DNA of 64,000 nt from Loktanella sp. M215. Lineage in GTDB: Bacteria > Pseudomonadota > Alphaproteobacteria > Rhodobacterales > Rhodobacteraceae. This document shows positions 1 through 10,795 of the stretch, in pieces (positions within the stretch are counted from its first letter, which is position 1; each line of letters opens with the position of its first letter). Under the pieces are notes generated by a model. It did no database searches. It was not told the origin of the DNA and saw only the letters and a program-made list of their open reading frames with translations. Location: positions 310,001 to 374,000 of the forward strand of contig NZ_WMEA01000004.1 in the NCBI RefSeq assembly GCF_021735925.1, given 5' to 3'. Position numbers and translations under genes: made by a program.

Positions 1-436
<436 letters not shown>

Positions 437-478
437 CCTTCTCAGGTTTCAAGTCTCCGGCAAACCCGGCGCGGTTCA

Positions 479-572
479 GTGGCCGGATGCCCCGGAATCA
501 GTGGCCGGATAAAATCGGAATGGGTGGCCGGATACTTTCGGAAGCAGTGGCCGGATGACTCCGGAATACGCA
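479..572 (+). repeat. IS21-like terminal repeat array, interrupted by the IS3 element
   Basis: Four near-identical units of 22-23 bases lie head to tail at 477-498, 499-521, 522-544 and 545-567. Each reads cagtGGCCGGAT, then 3-4 variable bases, then CGGAA. Multiple terminal repeats of this kind (CCGGCCAC / ATTCCGG on the other strand) are typical of IS21-family ends. The outermost repeat is followed by tacgca, so the element end is probably near 572, since IS21 elements end in CA. The first unit is cut by the IS3 end at 478. Confidence 0.6.
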
Positions 573-734
573 CGGTTAGCCCCGTTCATCAGCTGAGTTG
601 CGCAACAGAGTCCGAGCAGTCAACAAATGACCGCCCCACGAAACGTAGGCCATAATGGCTCATAACAGGTCTGCCCCTCGAGGGGCGTCATACGACCCCG
701 CCATTACACTTCTCAGCCGCAAATAGCGTTGCTT
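573..734. other. Intergenic stretch after choV with a perfect palindrome
   Basis: About 160 bases separate the IS end from the choV stop. The only structure I see is the perfect 14-base palindrome GCCCCTCGAGGGGC at 673-686. It lies downstream of choV on the minus strand but has no T-run after it, so it is a weak terminator candidate at best. No gene is evident. Confidence 0.4.
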
Positions 735-1772
735 TTATCCTGCAGCAGCAACTGTCGGACGATGCTGCCCTCCCAGACGCATCAGCAGTGAAGCCTGCGT
801 GATCTGACCGATGGCGACACCGTTGGAGGTGACGTTCAGGCTGCCATCCGATGTAATTCGGTCTATGATCTGCTGCACTGGCGTTTCAGCATCTACGGCA
901 AGGCCCTCGACCGTACCGTGGATCATCACATCGCGGGCCGTCAGCACGCCCAATGGATTCATGTGGGCGACGAATTCTGCCACGTAGTCGTTGGCAGGCA
1001 ACGTAAAGATCTCGCGCGGAGTCCCGGTCTGCACGATCCGTCCACCTTCCATGATAGCGATGCGGTTCCCAATTTTAAACGCCTCGTCCAGATCGTGACT
1101 AACGAAGATGATCGTCCGACCGCGGGCCTTTTGCATGTCGAGCAGTTCGTCCTGCAACCGGGTGCGGATTAGGGGGTCAAGGGCGCTGAAAGGTTCGTCC
1201 ATCAACAGGATCGGCGCGTCGGTCGTAAAGGCGCGGGCAAGCCCGACCCGTTGCTGCATGCCGCCGGATAATTCGCCAACTAGCGCATCGGCACGGTCGG
1301 CAAGACCGACAAGCTTCAACTCTTCATCGACGCGCGCCCTCCGCTTGGCCACGGGTTGCCCGCCCAGTTCCAGCCCAAGGCCAACGTTGTCGCGCACCGT
1401 CCGCCAAGGCAGCAGGCCGAACTGCTGAAAGACCATCGCTACATCGTGCAGCCGGAGATTGCGCAACGCCTTGGCGTTGGCGTCTGTCACGGATTGCATG
1501 CCGTCGCGCGTCCTGACGCGCACATCGCCACGCACCACGGGGTTCAGTCCGTTGACGGCCCGCAACAGCGTGGATTTGCCGGATCCGGACAGCCCCATAA
1601 GGACAAGAATTTCGCCCTCTTCGACCGTCAGACTGCAATTGTGAACGCCCAAGACCTGCCCCGTCTCTTTACGAATCTTGGATCGTTCATCGCCGGCATC
1701 CATCATGGGCAGGGCGCTATCTGGCGCATCGCCGAACACGATCGAGACATTGTCGAATTCGACGGCACTCAT
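735..1772 (-). CDS. choV: Choline ABC transporter ATP-binding protein
   Basis: Cytoplasmic ATPase of the ChoXWV importer, which brings choline in for conversion to glycine betaine. The 345-residue protein has a Walker A (GLSGSGKST, near 60), signature LSGGMQQR, Walker B ILLMDEPFSALD and H-loop FVSHDLDEA. The C-terminal tail of about 80 residues resembles a degenerate CBS-type region, as in ProV/OpuAA-like ATPases. The N-terminal extension before the first beta strand is also typical of the quaternary-amine subfamily. Its ATG overlaps the choW stop (ATGA), so choX-choW-choV is one operon on the minus strand. Confidence 0.9.
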   Translation of the reverse strand: MSAVEFDNVSIVFGDAPDSALPMMDAGDERSKIRKETGQVLGVHNCSLTVEEGEILVLMGLSGSGKSTLLRAVNGLNPVVRGDVRVRTRDGMQSVTDANAKALRNLRLHDVAMVFQQFGLLPWRTVRDNVGLGLELGGQPVAKRRARVDEELKLVGLADRADALVGELSGGMQQRVGLARAFTTDAPILLMDEPFSALDPLIRTRLQDELLDMQKARGRTIIFVSHDLDEAFKIGNRIAIMEGGRIVQTGTPREIFTLPANDYVAEFVAHMNPLGVLTARDVMIHGTVEGLAVDAETPVQQIIDRITSDGSLNVTSNGVAIGQITQASLLMRLGGQHRPTVAAAG

Positions 1773-2599
1773 GATTTTACCCTCAGGATGCGGTCAAGGA
1801 TGATGGCCACCACTACGATGATGAACCCGCTTTCGAAGCCGAGCGACGTATTTACCTGACCCAAGGCGCGTAGCACCGGGACGCCGAGGCCGTTCGCACC
1901 CACCAGTGCCGCGATGACAACCATCGACAGTGACAACATGATCGTCTGGTTCAACCCGGACATGATCTGCGGCGTGGCCGAGGGCAACTCGACCTTCCAC
2001 AGCAGTTGCCGCCTGGTCGCGCCAAAGGCCTGTGCTGCCTCGATCAAGGGCGTCGGTGTTGATGCGATACCAAGCTGCGTCTGCCGGATGGATGCTGGCA
2101 GAACGAAGACCACGGTGGCGATCAGCCCCGGCACCGTGCCGATCCCGAAAAAGACGATGGCCGGGATAAGATAAACGAAAGTCGGCAGTGTCTGCATCAG
2201 GTCGAGGACCGGCACGACAGATTTATAGAGGCGCGGGCGATGCGCCATGGCGATCCCGGTCGGGACGCCGATTGCCATGCAGACCACACAGGCCGACAGC
2301 ACCAGCGCCATGCTCTGCATGGTTTCCTTCCAGTAGTTCTGGTTGAGGATGAAGAGGAACCCGACGAGCACGAGCAGGCAGGTCTTCCAGTTGCGCTGCA
2401 GGATGTAGGCCAAAGCCACGAACACGGCGACCACGATGTATTCGTTGGGCGCGAGCAGGAGGTACTCGACCCAGTCGATCATCCATTCCATCACGGTGGC
2501 GAGTCCGTCGAAGAACCACCCCATATAATCCTGCATCCAGTCGAAGACGGCTTCCGCAGCATCGCCCACAGGGATCTTGTGGTCAGTAATCCAGGTCAT
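1769..2599 (-). CDS. choW: Choline ABC transporter permease
   Basis: Inner-membrane subunit of the choline importer, 276 residues. An N-terminal segment with one hydrophobic stretch precedes a BPD_transp_1 core of about five further membrane segments. The coupling-helix region (EAAQAFGATRRQLLWKVELP, near 200) matches the EAA motif that contacts the ATPase. It sits between choX (96-base gap upstream) and choV (4-base overlap), the standard order. The ProW/OpuAB family explains the fold; choline as substrate is inferred from the neighbouring bet genes. Confidence 0.9.
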   Translation of the reverse strand: MTWITDHKIPVGDAAEAVFDWMQDYMGWFFDGLATVMEWMIDWVEYLLLAPNEYIVVAVFVALAYILQRNWKTCLLVLVGFLFILNQNYWKETMQSMALVLSACVVCMAIGVPTGIAMAHRPRLYKSVVPVLDLMQTLPTFVYLIPAIVFFGIGTVPGLIATVVFVLPASIRQTQLGIASTPTPLIEAAQAFGATRRQLLWKVELPSATPQIMSGLNQTIMLSLSMVVIAALVGANGLGVPVLRALGQVNTSLGFESGFIIVVVAIILDRILRVKS

Positions 2600-2695
2600 G
2601 CGAGTCCTTTGACGCCAGAATGGAACGGAACGGACCGGGGGCGACCCGCCGCTGCCGCACGGACAGAAGCGACGGGCCGCCCCGGACGGTCAGCC

Positions 2696-3622
2696 TCAGT
2701 AGCCGAAGGCTTTCGAGACGGCGGCGGCGCCGTCGCCACCGTCAACGGTCGTCACGCCATCGACCCAGGCCATGACCGCGTCCTTGTTTTCCTTCATCCA
2801 GGCCAGGGTGGCGGCGTCGGGATCCATGCCGTCATCCAGGATCTGGCCCATGATGCCGTTTTCCATCGGCAGCGTGAACGCGAGGTTCGACAACAGCTTG
2901 CCGACGTTCGGGCATTCGGCTGTATAGCCCTTGCGCGTCACGGTATCGACAGCACCTTCCTCACCGAAGAAGTCCTCGCCGCCCGGCAGATACTTCAGTT
3001 CGAAGTTCGCGTTCATCGGGTGCGGCTCCCAGCCCAGGAACACGACGTCCTGCTGCTTGTCGTAAAGGCGGCGGACCTGCGCCAGCATGCCCTGTTCGGA
3101 TGACTCGACGACTTCCATGCTGTCCAGACCGGAATCGGCCTTCTCGGTCAGCGACACGAGATAGCCGTTCCCTTCGTTGCCGGGCTCGATGCCGTAGATC
3201 TTGCCGTCGAGGTCATCCTCGAACGTATTGATGTCGGCGTAGGTCTTCAGACCCTTCTCGTAGGTATAGGCCGGCACGGCCAGCGTGTACTTCGTGCCCG
3301 TCAGGTTCGTTGCGACCTTCTCGATCTCGCCACTTTCGATGTAGGGACCAATGGCACCCGCCTGCGCCGGCATCCAGTTGCCAAGGAACATGTCCACGTC
3401 GTCGGATTCGAGCGAGGCGAAGGTTACGGGCACCGACAGGATCTTCACGTCGGTCTCGTAGCCGAGCGCGTTCAGCACCTGTTTTGTGGCCGAGGTGGTC
3501 GTCGTGATGTCCGTCCAGCCCACATCCGACATCGTGACGGTTGAGCAGGCGCCCTGCGCAAGGGCAGGGGTCGCGGCACAAAGTGCCAGTACGGATAGAG
3601 CGGTCTTGAAGGTCATTGGCAA
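2696..3622 (-). CDS. choX: Choline-binding periplasmic protein
   Basis: Periplasmic receptor of the choline importer, 308 residues. It has a clear Sec signal peptide (MPMTFKTALSVLALCAATPALA, cleavage after ALA). The mature protein is an OpuAC-type binding protein with aromatic residues such as VGWTDITTTTSATKQVL near the start and FLGNWMPAQ, the Trp/Tyr cage type used for quaternary amines. It is the first gene of choXWV and is transcribed divergently from betI, with a 72-base region between the two start codons that contains the probable BetI operator. Confidence 0.9.
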   Translation of the reverse strand: MPMTFKTALSVLALCAATPALAQGACSTVTMSDVGWTDITTTTSATKQVLNALGYETDVKILSVPVTFASLESDDVDMFLGNWMPAQAGAIGPYIESGEIEKVATNLTGTKYTLAVPAYTYEKGLKTYADINTFEDDLDGKIYGIEPGNEGNGYLVSLTEKADSGLDSMEVVESSEQGMLAQVRRLYDKQQDVVFLGWEPHPMNANFELKYLPGGEDFFGEEGAVDTVTRKGYTAECPNVGKLLSNLAFTLPMENGIMGQILDDGMDPDAATLAWMKENKDAVMAWVDGVTTVDGGDGAAAVSKAFGY

Positions 3623-3640
3623 ACTCCCGGTTTATTGTTG

Positions 3641-3654
3641 ATTGATTGGTCAAT
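3641..3654. promoter_or_regulatory. Probable BetI operator between choX and betI
   Basis: The inverted repeat ATTGA-TTGG-TCAAT lies midway between the divergent choX (3622) and betI (3695) starts. BetI repressors are known to bind such dyads and to release them when choline is present, so a single site here could control both uptake and oxidation genes. The assignment rests on position and symmetry. Confidence 0.6.
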
Positions 3655-3694
3655 GGATAACAGGTTACACGCTGCGAACAAGGAGACAACCAAT

Positions 3695-4252
3695 ATGCCG
3701 AAAATTGGAATGGAGCCGATACGCCGCGCGGCCTTGGTCAAAGCAACGATCGTCGAAGTCGGTGCGGCTGGGACATTGAATATCACTGTCAGCCGAATTG
3801 CCAAGCGTGCTGGCATGTCGACGGCATTGGCCCATCATTATTTCGGTGGCAAAGACCAAATTTTTCTCGCTGCGATGCGCGAGATACTGCGGCAATACCA
3901 TGAGGAGGTGCTGATCGCATTGCGGCGCATTCCAGACCGGGCCGAGGCAATCGTTACAGCCAGCTTTGCGCCGTCCTGCTTTGATTCGGGCACGGTCAGC
4001 GCCTGGATGAGCTTTTACGCGCAGGCCCAGACCAACCCCGCAGCCCTGCGCCTTTTGCGGCTCTACCAGCGGCGGTTGCGCTCCAACCTGACCCATGCGC
4101 TGCGCGGTCAGGTCGCCGATCCCAAAGGGGCTGCCGACCTGATCGCGTCCCTGATTGATGGCGTCTACATTCGACGGGTCTTTGCTGCCGGTGACACCGA
4201 TGGTGGCAGCAAGGTTCTGGAATTTCTTCGCACGTTGAAAGGTGCCGCATGA
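3695..4252 (+). CDS. betI: TetR-family repressor of choline metabolism
   Basis: BetI represses the bet genes and its own transcription until choline is available. The start is set at 3695: the protein then begins MPKIGMEPIRRAALVKAT, the conserved BetI N-terminus, with AAGGAG at 3680-3685. An in-frame ATG at 3635 would place the operator inside the gene and adds unrelated residues. The HTH covers about residues 20-65 (VSRIAKRAGMSTALAHHYFGGK), followed by the helical ligand domain; 185 residues in total, close to the family norm. The stop overlaps the betC start (ATGA). Confidence 0.92.
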   Translation: MPKIGMEPIRRAALVKATIVEVGAAGTLNITVSRIAKRAGMSTALAHHYFGGKDQIFLAAMREILRQYHEEVLIALRRIPDRAEAIVTASFAPSCFDSGTVSAWMSFYAQAQTNPAALRLLRLYQRRLRSNLTHALRGQVADPKGAADLIASLIDGVYIRRVFAAGDTDGGSKVLEFLRTLKGAA

Positions 4253-5757
4253 TTCAACCGAATATCCTGATCATTATGGTCGACCAGCTAAACGGGACGC
4301 TGTTTCCCGACGGCCCCGCCGACTGGTTGCACGCCCCCCACCTCAAGGAGCTGGCCGCCCGCAGCACTCGGTTTCGCAACGCATACTCGGCCTCACCGCT
4401 CTGCGCCCCGGCGCGGGCGTCATTCATGACGGGGCAATTACCCAGCCGCAGCGGCGTTTACGACAACGCGGCAGAGTTCGCATCTTCGCTGCCGACCTAC
4501 GCGCACCATCTGCGCAGGTCCGGCTATCAGACGGCTCTCTCCGGCAAGATGCACATGGTCGGTCCCGATCAGCTGCACGGGTTTGAAGAACGCCTGACGA
4601 CCGATATCTACCCGGCCGATTTCGGCTGGACCCCTGATTACCGCAAGCCGGGCGAACGGATCGAATGGTGGTATCACAACATGGGCTCTGTCACCGGTGC
4701 CGGTGTGTCCGAGATCACCAACCAGATGGAATACGATGACGAGGTCGCCTATCACGCGACCCGCAAGCTCTACGACCTTGCCCGTGGTCACGATGCGCGG
4801 CCATGGTGCCTGACCGTCAGCTTCACGCACCCACATGATCCCTACGTCGCTCGGCGCAAATACTGGGACCTCTACGAGGACTGCGAACATCTGCTGCCAG
4901 AGATCGGCCCGATCCCCTACGAAGAACAGGATGCGCACAGCCAGCGGATCCTCGACGCCAACGATCGCGACAACTTCGATATCACCGACGACCACATCCG
5001 CACGGCCCGCCGCGCCTATTTCGCCAATATCTCCTACATCGACGATAAAGTGGGCCAGATCATGCAGGTGCTGGAAGATACCGGCCAGGACCCGATCATC
5101 ATATTCGTATCCGACCACGGGGACATGCTGGGCGCGCGTGGTTTGTGGTTCAAGATGAGCTTCTACGACGGCTCGGCCCGCGTGCCCCTGATGATCGCCG
5201 CGCCCCAGATGGAGCCGGGTCTCGTTTTCGATCCGGTCAGCAGTATCGACATATGTCCAACACTCTGCGCCCTCGCCGGTGTCGATATGTCAGAAGTCAT
5301 GGCGTGGACCGAGGGGCAATCCCTCGTAACGCAAGGGCAAGGCGTCAAACGCGACGCTCCTGTCGCAATGGAATATGCGGCTGAAGGCACCATTGCACCG
5401 ATGGTGTCCCTCCGCGATGGAAAGTGGAAGTTCAACATGTGTGCTCCGGATCCGGACCAGCTCTTCGATTTGGACGCGGACCCGCACGAACTGACCAACC
5501 TCGCCCAACACCCGGACCATCAGGACACCCGCCTTGCGATCCGCGCGAAAGCCGAGGCGCGCTGGGATCTCGACCGCTTCGATGCCGACGTGCGCCACAG
5601 TCAGGCCGGGCGCTGGGTCGTCTACGAAGCGCTTCGCAATGGGTCCTATTACCCTTGGGACTATCAACCGCTGCAAAAAGCGTCAGAGCGTTACATGCGC
5701 AACCATATGGACCTCAACGTCCTTGAATCGAACCAACGTTTCCCCCGCGATGAATGA
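4249..5757 (+). CDS. betC: Choline sulfatase
   Basis: Hydrolyses choline-O-sulfate to choline and sulfate, feeding the betaine pathway and supplying sulfate. The 502-residue protein has the sulfatase signature SPLCAPARASFMTGQ. Cys52 in C-x-P-x-R is the residue converted to formylglycine. The N-terminal metal-binding segment (NILIIMVDQL) and the later DHGDMLGARGLWFKMSFYDGSARVP segment complete the alkaline-phosphatase-type site. It overlaps betI by 4 bases. The order betI-betC-betB-betA is the one known from Sinorhizobium and many roseobacters. No signal peptide is seen, so it acts in the cytoplasm. Confidence 0.93.
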   Translation: MIQPNILIIMVDQLNGTLFPDGPADWLHAPHLKELAARSTRFRNAYSASPLCAPARASFMTGQLPSRSGVYDNAAEFASSLPTYAHHLRRSGYQTALSGKMHMVGPDQLHGFEERLTTDIYPADFGWTPDYRKPGERIEWWYHNMGSVTGAGVSEITNQMEYDDEVAYHATRKLYDLARGHDARPWCLTVSFTHPHDPYVARRKYWDLYEDCEHLLPEIGPIPYEEQDAHSQRILDANDRDNFDITDDHIRTARRAYFANISYIDDKVGQIMQVLEDTGQDPIIIFVSDHGDMLGARGLWFKMSFYDGSARVPLMIAAPQMEPGLVFDPVSSIDICPTLCALAGVDMSEVMAWTEGQSLVTQGQGVKRDAPVAMEYAAEGTIAPMVSLRDGKWKFNMCAPDPDQLFDLDADPHELTNLAQHPDHQDTRLAIRAKAEARWDLDRFDADVRHSQAGRWVVYEALRNGSYYPWDYQPLQKASERYMRNHMDLNVLESNQRFPRDE

Positions 5758-5802
5758 TCTGCATTCATCTGGCCAGATAAACTCCCGCCGGAGGCCCCCA
5801 CA

Positions 5803-7257
5803 ATGAATACACAACCCACCGCCAGCCACTTCATCGGCGGCGCATACGTCGAAGACACCGCAGGTGAGCCGATCGACGTGATCTACCCCTACACGGGCAA
5901 GGTCATCGCCCGCGTGCACGCCGCCACCCCCGCGATCATCGACCGCGCGCTCCAGTCGGCCAAAAACGCGCAGGCCGCATGGGCCGCGATGACCGGCACC
6001 GAACGCGGCCGCATCCTGCGCCGCGCCGCCGACATCATGCGCGACCGCAACCACGACCTTTCGGTGCTGGAAAGCTATGACACCGGCAAGCCCTTGTCCG
6101 AAACCACCGTGGCCGACGCAACCTCCGGTGCCGACGCGCTGGAATACTTCGGCGGCATGGCCGCCACGATCACCGGCGAACACATCCCGCTCGCGGGCGG
6201 CGACTTCGTCTATACCCGGCGCGAACCGCTGGGTGTCTGCGTCGGCATCGGCGCGTGGAACTATCCCACCCAGATCGCCTGCTGGAAGGGCGCGCCAGCA
6301 CTCGCCTGCGGCAATACCATGGTCTTCAAGCCGTCAGAGACGACACCGCTCTGTGCCCTCAAGGTCGCCGAAATCCTGACCGAAGCCGGCGCACCGCCGG
6401 GCGTCTACAACGTGGTGCAGGGGATGGGGGCCGTGGGCGCGTCGCTGATCACCGATCCGCGCGTGGCCAAGGTCTCGCTGACAGGCTCCGTGCCGACGGG
6501 GCAAAAGGTCTATGCCGCCGCCGCCGCAGGTCTGCGCAACGTCACGATGGAGCTGGGTGGCAAGTCCCCGCAGGTCGTCTTCGACGATGCGGACCTTGAA
6601 GACGCCGTCTCCGGCGCGATCCTCGGCAACTTTTATTCTACGGGCCAAGTCTGTTCCAACGGCACGCGCGTCTTCGTGCAGCGCGGGCTGGTCGATGCCT
6701 TCTTGAAACGCCTGACCGAACGCCTCGCCCATGTGGTGATGGGCGACCCGATGGACATGGCTACGAACTTCGGCCCGATGGTAAGCCGCACGCAGCGCGA
6801 TCTGGTCGAGGCCTGCATCGCGAAAGGCGTCGCCGCCGGCGCGCGTCTGGTCCACGGCGGCACGCGTCCGGACCGCGACGGCTTCTTCCTTGACCCGACC
6901 GTTTTTGCCGACGTGACCGACGACATGGCGCTGGCCACGGACGAAATCTTCGGCCCCGTCATGTCGGTCCTTACCTTTGATACCGAGGAAGAAGCCCTGC
7001 GCCGCGCCAACGCCACGCCCTACGGCCTCGCCGCCAGCGTGTTCACCAAGGACCTGACCCGCGCCCACCGCATGGCAGCTGGGTTCGAGGCAGGCACCTG
7101 CTACATCAACACCCACAACCTCGCCCCCGTCGAGGCTCCCTTCGGCGGGTCCAAGATGTCCGGCGTCGGCCGCGAGAACAGCAAGGCCGCGGTGGAGTTC
7201 TACACCCAGATCAAGGGCGTCTACGTCGCCATGAACCCGGTCGAGGCGCCGTTCTGA
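5803..7257 (+). CDS. betB: Betaine aldehyde dehydrogenase
   Basis: Oxidises betaine aldehyde to glycine betaine with NAD(P)+. This is a 484-residue aldehyde dehydrogenase with the substrate-activating Glu250 in MELGGKSPQ, the nucleophile Cys284 in [14 protein letters not shown] and the cofactor loop near [10 protein letters not shown]. Length and motifs match BetB. GGAGG lies about 9 bases before the ATG. The 46-base gap to betC and 1-base overlap with betA (TGATG) show one transcription unit. Confidence 0.93.
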   Translation: MNTQPTASHFIGGAYVEDTAGEPIDVIYPYTGKVIARVHAATPAIIDRALQSAKNAQAAWAAMTGTERGRILRRAADIMRDRNHDLSVLESYDTGKPLSETTVADATSGADALEYFGGMAATITGEHIPLAGGDFVYTRREPLGVCVGIGAWNYPTQIACWKGAPALACGNTMVFKPSETTPLCALKVAEILTEAGAPPGVYNVVQGMGAVGASLITDPRVAKVSLTGSVPTGQKVYAAAAAGLRNVTMELGGKSPQVVFDDADLEDAVSGAILGNFYSTGQVCSNGTRVFVQRGLVDAFLKRLTERLAHVVMGDPMDMATNFGPMVSRTQRDLVEACIAKGVAAGARLVHGGTRPDRDGFFLDPTVFADVTDDMALATDEIFGPVMSVLTFDTEEEALRRANATPYGLAASVFTKDLTRAHRMAAGFEAGTCYINTHNLAPVEAPFGGSKMSGVGRENSKAAVEFYTQIKGVYVAMNPVEAPF

Positions 7258-8915
7258 TGCAGGCTGACTACGTCATCATCGGCGCGGGCAGTGCGGGCTG
7301 TGCCATCGCCTACCGGCTGGCAGAGGCGGGCAAGGATGTGCTGATCATCGAACATGGCGGCTCCGACGCTGGGCCTTTCATCCAGATGCCCGCGGCCCTG
7401 TCCTACCCGATGAACATGAAGACCTACGACTGGGGCTTTCGCACCCAGCCGGAACCGCATCTGGGGAACCGCACCCTCGCCACGCCGCGCGGCAAGGTGA
7501 TCGGCGGGTCGTCCTCGATCAACGGCATGGTCTACGTGCGCGGCCACGCCCGCGACTTCGACACCTGGGCCGAGATGGGCGCGCAGGGCTGGGCCTATGC
7601 GGACGTGCTGCCCTACTACAAGCGGATGGAGCACTGGCACGCCGGCATCCACGGCGGCGATCCGGATTGGCGCGGCACCGACGGGCCGCTGCACGTCTCC
7701 CGCGGGCCGCGCCGCAACCCGCTGGTCAAGGCCTTCGTCGAGGCGGGCCAGCAGGCGGGCTATCCCGCGACCGACGACTACAACGGCCAGCAGCAGGAAG
7801 GCTTCGGCCCGTTCGATGCCACCATCTACCACGGCCGCCGCTGGTCCGCCGCCAACGCCTATCTGCGCCCCGCGCAGAAGACCGGCCACGCCCGCGTCAC
7901 CCGCGCCTTTGCCCGGCGCGTCATCATCAAGGACGGCCGCGCCACCGGGGTCGAGGTCAAGCGCCGCGGCGTGACCGAAGTCATCGACGCAAATGTCGAA
8001 GTCATCATCGCCGCCTCCGCCATCAACTCGCCGAAACTGCTGATGCTCTCCGGCGTCGGCCCCGCGGCGCATCTGGCGGAACATGGCATCCCGCTCGTCG
8101 CTGACCGTGCGGGCGTCGGGCGGAACCTGCAGGACCATCTGGAGCTTTACCTGCAACAGGCCGCGACCCAGCCGGTGACGCTTTTCACCTACTGGAAGCT
8201 TTTCTGGAAGATGCTGATCGGCGCGCAATGGCTCTTGGGCAAGCGCGGCCTCGGCACCTCGAATCAATTCGAAAGTGCGGGCTTCGTGCGGTCGCGCGCC
8301 GGGGTCGAGTATCCCGATATCCAGTTCCACTTCCTGCCGCTGGCGATCCGCTACGACGGCAAGGTCGCCGCCGAAGGCCACGGCTTTCAGGCCCACGTCG
8401 GACCGATGCGCTCGCCCTCGCGCGGCAGCGTGACGCTCGCCAGCGCCGATCCCGCCGCCGATCCGTTGATCCGCTTCAACTACATGTCCGACCCGCAGGA
8501 TTGGGAGGATTTCCGCGCCTGCATCCGCCTGACCCGAGAGATCTTTGCCCAAGAGGCCTTCACCCCCTTCCGCGGTCACGAGATCCAGCCGGGTGCCACG
8601 GTGCAGTCCGACGCAGAGCTTGATGATTTCATCCGTGAACACGCCGAAAGCGCCTATCACCCCTGCGGCACCTGCCGGATGGGTGCTGCGGACGATCCCC
8701 TCGCGGTCGTCGATCCCCAGTGCCGTGTCATCGGTGTCGACGGCCTGCGGGTGGCCGATAGCTCGATCTTCCCGCGCATCACCAACGGCAACCTGAACGC
8801 CCCCTCGATCATGGTCGGCGAAAAGGCGGCGGACCACATCCTAGGCCGCGATCCTCTGCCTGCGGCGAACGAACAGCCCTGGATCCATCCCGACTGGAAG
8901 ACCCGTCAGCGGTAA
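7257..8915 (+). CDS. betA: Choline dehydrogenase
   Basis: FAD-dependent GMC oxidoreductase that converts choline to betaine aldehyde, usually on the inner face of the membrane. The 552-residue protein begins with the dinucleotide-binding motif [13 protein letters not shown]. It has the GMC signature region [18 protein letters not shown] near residue 80 and the C-terminal catalytic segment [10 protein letters not shown] followed by [16 protein letters not shown]. It is the last gene of the operon and no clear terminator follows it. Confidence 0.93.
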   Translation: MQADYVIIGAGSAGCAIAYRLAEAGKDVLIIEHGGSDAGPFIQMPAALSYPMNMKTYDWGFRTQPEPHLGNRTLATPRGKVIGGSSSINGMVYVRGHARDFDTWAEMGAQGWAYADVLPYYKRMEHWHAGIHGGDPDWRGTDGPLHVSRGPRRNPLVKAFVEAGQQAGYPATDDYNGQQQEGFGPFDATIYHGRRWSAANAYLRPAQKTGHARVTRAFARRVIIKDGRATGVEVKRRGVTEVIDANVEVIIAASAINSPKLLMLSGVGPAAHLAEHGIPLVADRAGVGRNLQDHLELYLQQAATQPVTLFTYWKLFWKMLIGAQWLLGKRGLGTSNQFESAGFVRSRAGVEYPDIQFHFLPLAIRYDGKVAAEGHGFQAHVGPMRSPSRGSVTLASADPAADPLIRFNYMSDPQDWEDFRACIRLTREIFAQEAFTPFRGHEIQPGATVQSDAELDDFIREHAESAYHPCGTCRMGAADDPLAVVDPQCRVIGVDGLRVADSSIFPRITNGNLNAPSIMVGEKAADHILGRDPLPAANEQPWIHPDWKTRQR

Positions 8916-9012
8916 CACCGACGGTTGATTGGCACCTTTTTCAAGTCTTGGTACCGTGGCGTCTTGACCGCACGTGGATTTCAGTCGGCAGACTTTGGTC
9001 CAGGTCGGGACC

Positions 9013-9300
9013 CTAATCCGTAACGCGCGCGTCGATCCAGTCGATTAGCATGTCCGCGACTTGGAGATTGTTCTTGTCTTGTATGAACATGTGGGTGCTG
9101 CCGTCGATCTGCATGTCGGGAGGCGCAATGAAGGTGATGTCGCCCCCGGCATCTTCGATCTGCGCCATCTCTTTGGCGCAGGCCCCCGCGGGGCTGTCCC
9201 CTATGCAGTCACCGAACATCACGAGGATCGGAACGTTGGCCAGAGCCTTCACTCGGGCGTCGGTCAGGTTGAAAAAGCAGCTGGTCTCGAGCTGAATCAG
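9013..9300 (-). pseudogene. C-terminal fragment of an alpha/beta-hydrolase-like esterase
   Basis: The open frame from the junction near 9300 down to the stop at 9013 reads FFNLTDARVKALANVPILV, MFGDCIGD, then GSTHMFIQDKNN. This resembles the tail of an alpha/beta hydrolase, with a strand-Asp region and a late His (GSTHM) that could be the catalytic acid and base. The catalytic serine part is missing. Upstream the homology is replaced by the ParB-like fragment, so this is a truncated remnant. The family call is moderate. Confidence 0.55.
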
Positions 9301-10541
9301 CCGCCTGATCCAATCTGTTGTTTTTCACGACCTGAAAATTTGCTCACCCTCCCGCAAAGCTGGAAGGCCAGCAGGTGCAACGCCAGTTTCGGATCGTCCA
9401 GCATCGCGTTCTGACGTGCGCCTGTGCCGATCCGGTCCAGATCGCCGCGCAAGGTGTCAGAGATAGGCGATTTCGGCGCTGACTCGGTCGTGGCATGGCG
9501 CGACGGCTGCAAGATACCTGCTTCGACCGCTGCGGCCTTGTCCTCGGCCCGAATGAAACCGGCCTCGACCATCACCCTGCCGTCGTTGGTGACATAAATC
9601 ACGACACCGCTTGTGGCCCGCTGCTCGTCGGTAAAGTCGCCGTTCCTCTTGGTCTGCAAAGCGTCCAGCTCAGTTGTGCCTTCCTCGTCCAGTGCATCGC
9701 CGTTCGCCAATTCTGCCAGTGCGTCGTAACGCTCGGCCTCGGCCTCGGCCTCGGTCAGTTCGCCTTCGACGGGATAGACCTTGCCGAATTTGCGGTCCTG
9801 ATCGAATTGATAGCTGATGTAGCTGTCGGTGATCGCCTCGGCCCATTTCCAGCCGTGTGCGGCGGGATAGTCGGCGGCGGTCTGGGCCAGCTTGGCGGCG
9901 AAAACCTCGTCCAGAATGGCGGGGTCGTCAAAGGTCGTCACGTCAGCAAACAGGTCGCCACCCATGCGACCTCCTGCGGCCCTGTAGTCTGCCTCTCCGA
10001 CAAACACGGCGCGGCGGTCGGTGCCTTTGACGCTGCCGGGTTTCAGGCGGGTCTTGATGGTGTGGTCGTTCAACCCGCCGTAGCCTTTGGCGATTTGCTC
10101 CATGTGAAGGGCCAACACCTCCAAGGTCAGGGCCTCGTCGTCGCTGATCGTGAACGCGGCGGCTTGGGACAGGCTCACGCTGCCGTCCCGCAAAGCGTCC
10201 AGCACTGGGGCGGGCAGAGTGGACAGGGCCAGACGGCGGTAAACGTGCTCCTCGGTGACGCCATAGGCGACGGCAATGTCTGCGACCTTCACGCCGCGCT
10301 TCTCCATCACGCCAAAGTCGCGGATTTCGTCTGCGGGGTGCAAGTCCTCGCGCTGCGCGTTTTCACTTGTCGCCCAAAACGCGGCGGTCGCCTGATCGGG
10401 GGCCATGCGGACGGTGACGATCTGAAACCGGGGGTCGTCCTGCAAAAGGGCCAAGGCGCGGTAGCGGCGTCCGCCCGCCACGATCCCGACCTTGCCAGTG
10501 GCATCGCGCAGGCCTGCCGGGCTTTGAGCGCGCGGCCGCGT
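9297..10541 (-). pseudogene. ParB/Spo0J-like partition protein, truncated at both ends
   Basis: The frame stays open from about 10541 (an in-frame TGA lies just upstream) to 9297. It begins inside the ParB N-terminal domain ([19 protein letters not shown], the GxRR nucleotide-binding box), then has SENAQREDLHPADE, a central HTH (VKVADIAVAYGVTEEHVYRRL) and a long acidic C-terminal part. The first 50 or so residues of the domain are missing, and after LLAFQL (near 9360) the tail looks foreign. Large ParB proteins of this type sit on alphaproteobacterial plasmids and integrated elements, so this is probably a plasmid-derived leftover. A GTG at 10481 could still start a 394-residue product. Confidence 0.65.
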
Positions 10542-10544
10542 TCA

Positions 10545-10795
10545 GTGGCCCTGGCCAGTTCTGGGGCGTCATGCGCAAAGCCCCAAAGGGCGGCAACCTG
10601 CATCCACTTGAGGAAAGCACCAACCGCATCATCGCCAAGGTAAGGGCCAGGGTCGAGCATCCCTTCCGTGTCATCAAATGCCAGTTTGGCCATGTGAAGA
10701 CTCGCTACCGCGGCCTCGCCAAGAACCGGGCTCAGCTCTTCACGCTGTTTGCGCTCGGCAACCTCTTCCTCGTGCGACGGAAGCTGATGGCATGA
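10545..10795 (+). pseudogene. IS5-family transposase, C-terminal fragment
   Basis: The frame [17 protein letters not shown] leads into [20 protein letters not shown] and [14 protein letters not shown], which is the C-terminal end of IS5-type transposases. The VEHPF-RVIK block carries the last acidic residue (E) of the DDE site. Everything upstream of about 10545 is missing and is replaced by the opposite-strand ParB fragment. A further 140 bases to about 10938 probably belong to the same IS end. Confidence 0.7.

Noticed and set aside
477..567. Four short tandem repeats considered as a CRISPR array
   Set aside because: Units are directly adjacent with no unique spacers of 30-40 bases and no cas genes; they match IS21-type end repeats.
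673..686. Palindrome GCCCCTCGAGGGGC as a choV terminator
   Set aside because: No T-run on the downstream side and almost no loop, so it is not a standard intrinsic terminator.
7221..8837. 538-codon open frame antisense to betA
   Set aside because: Shadow of a well-supported choline dehydrogenase gene; no recognisable domain or start site.
9495..10643. 382-codon plus-strand frame across the ParB fragment
   Set aside because: The opposite strand has clear ParB motifs; this frame has none.
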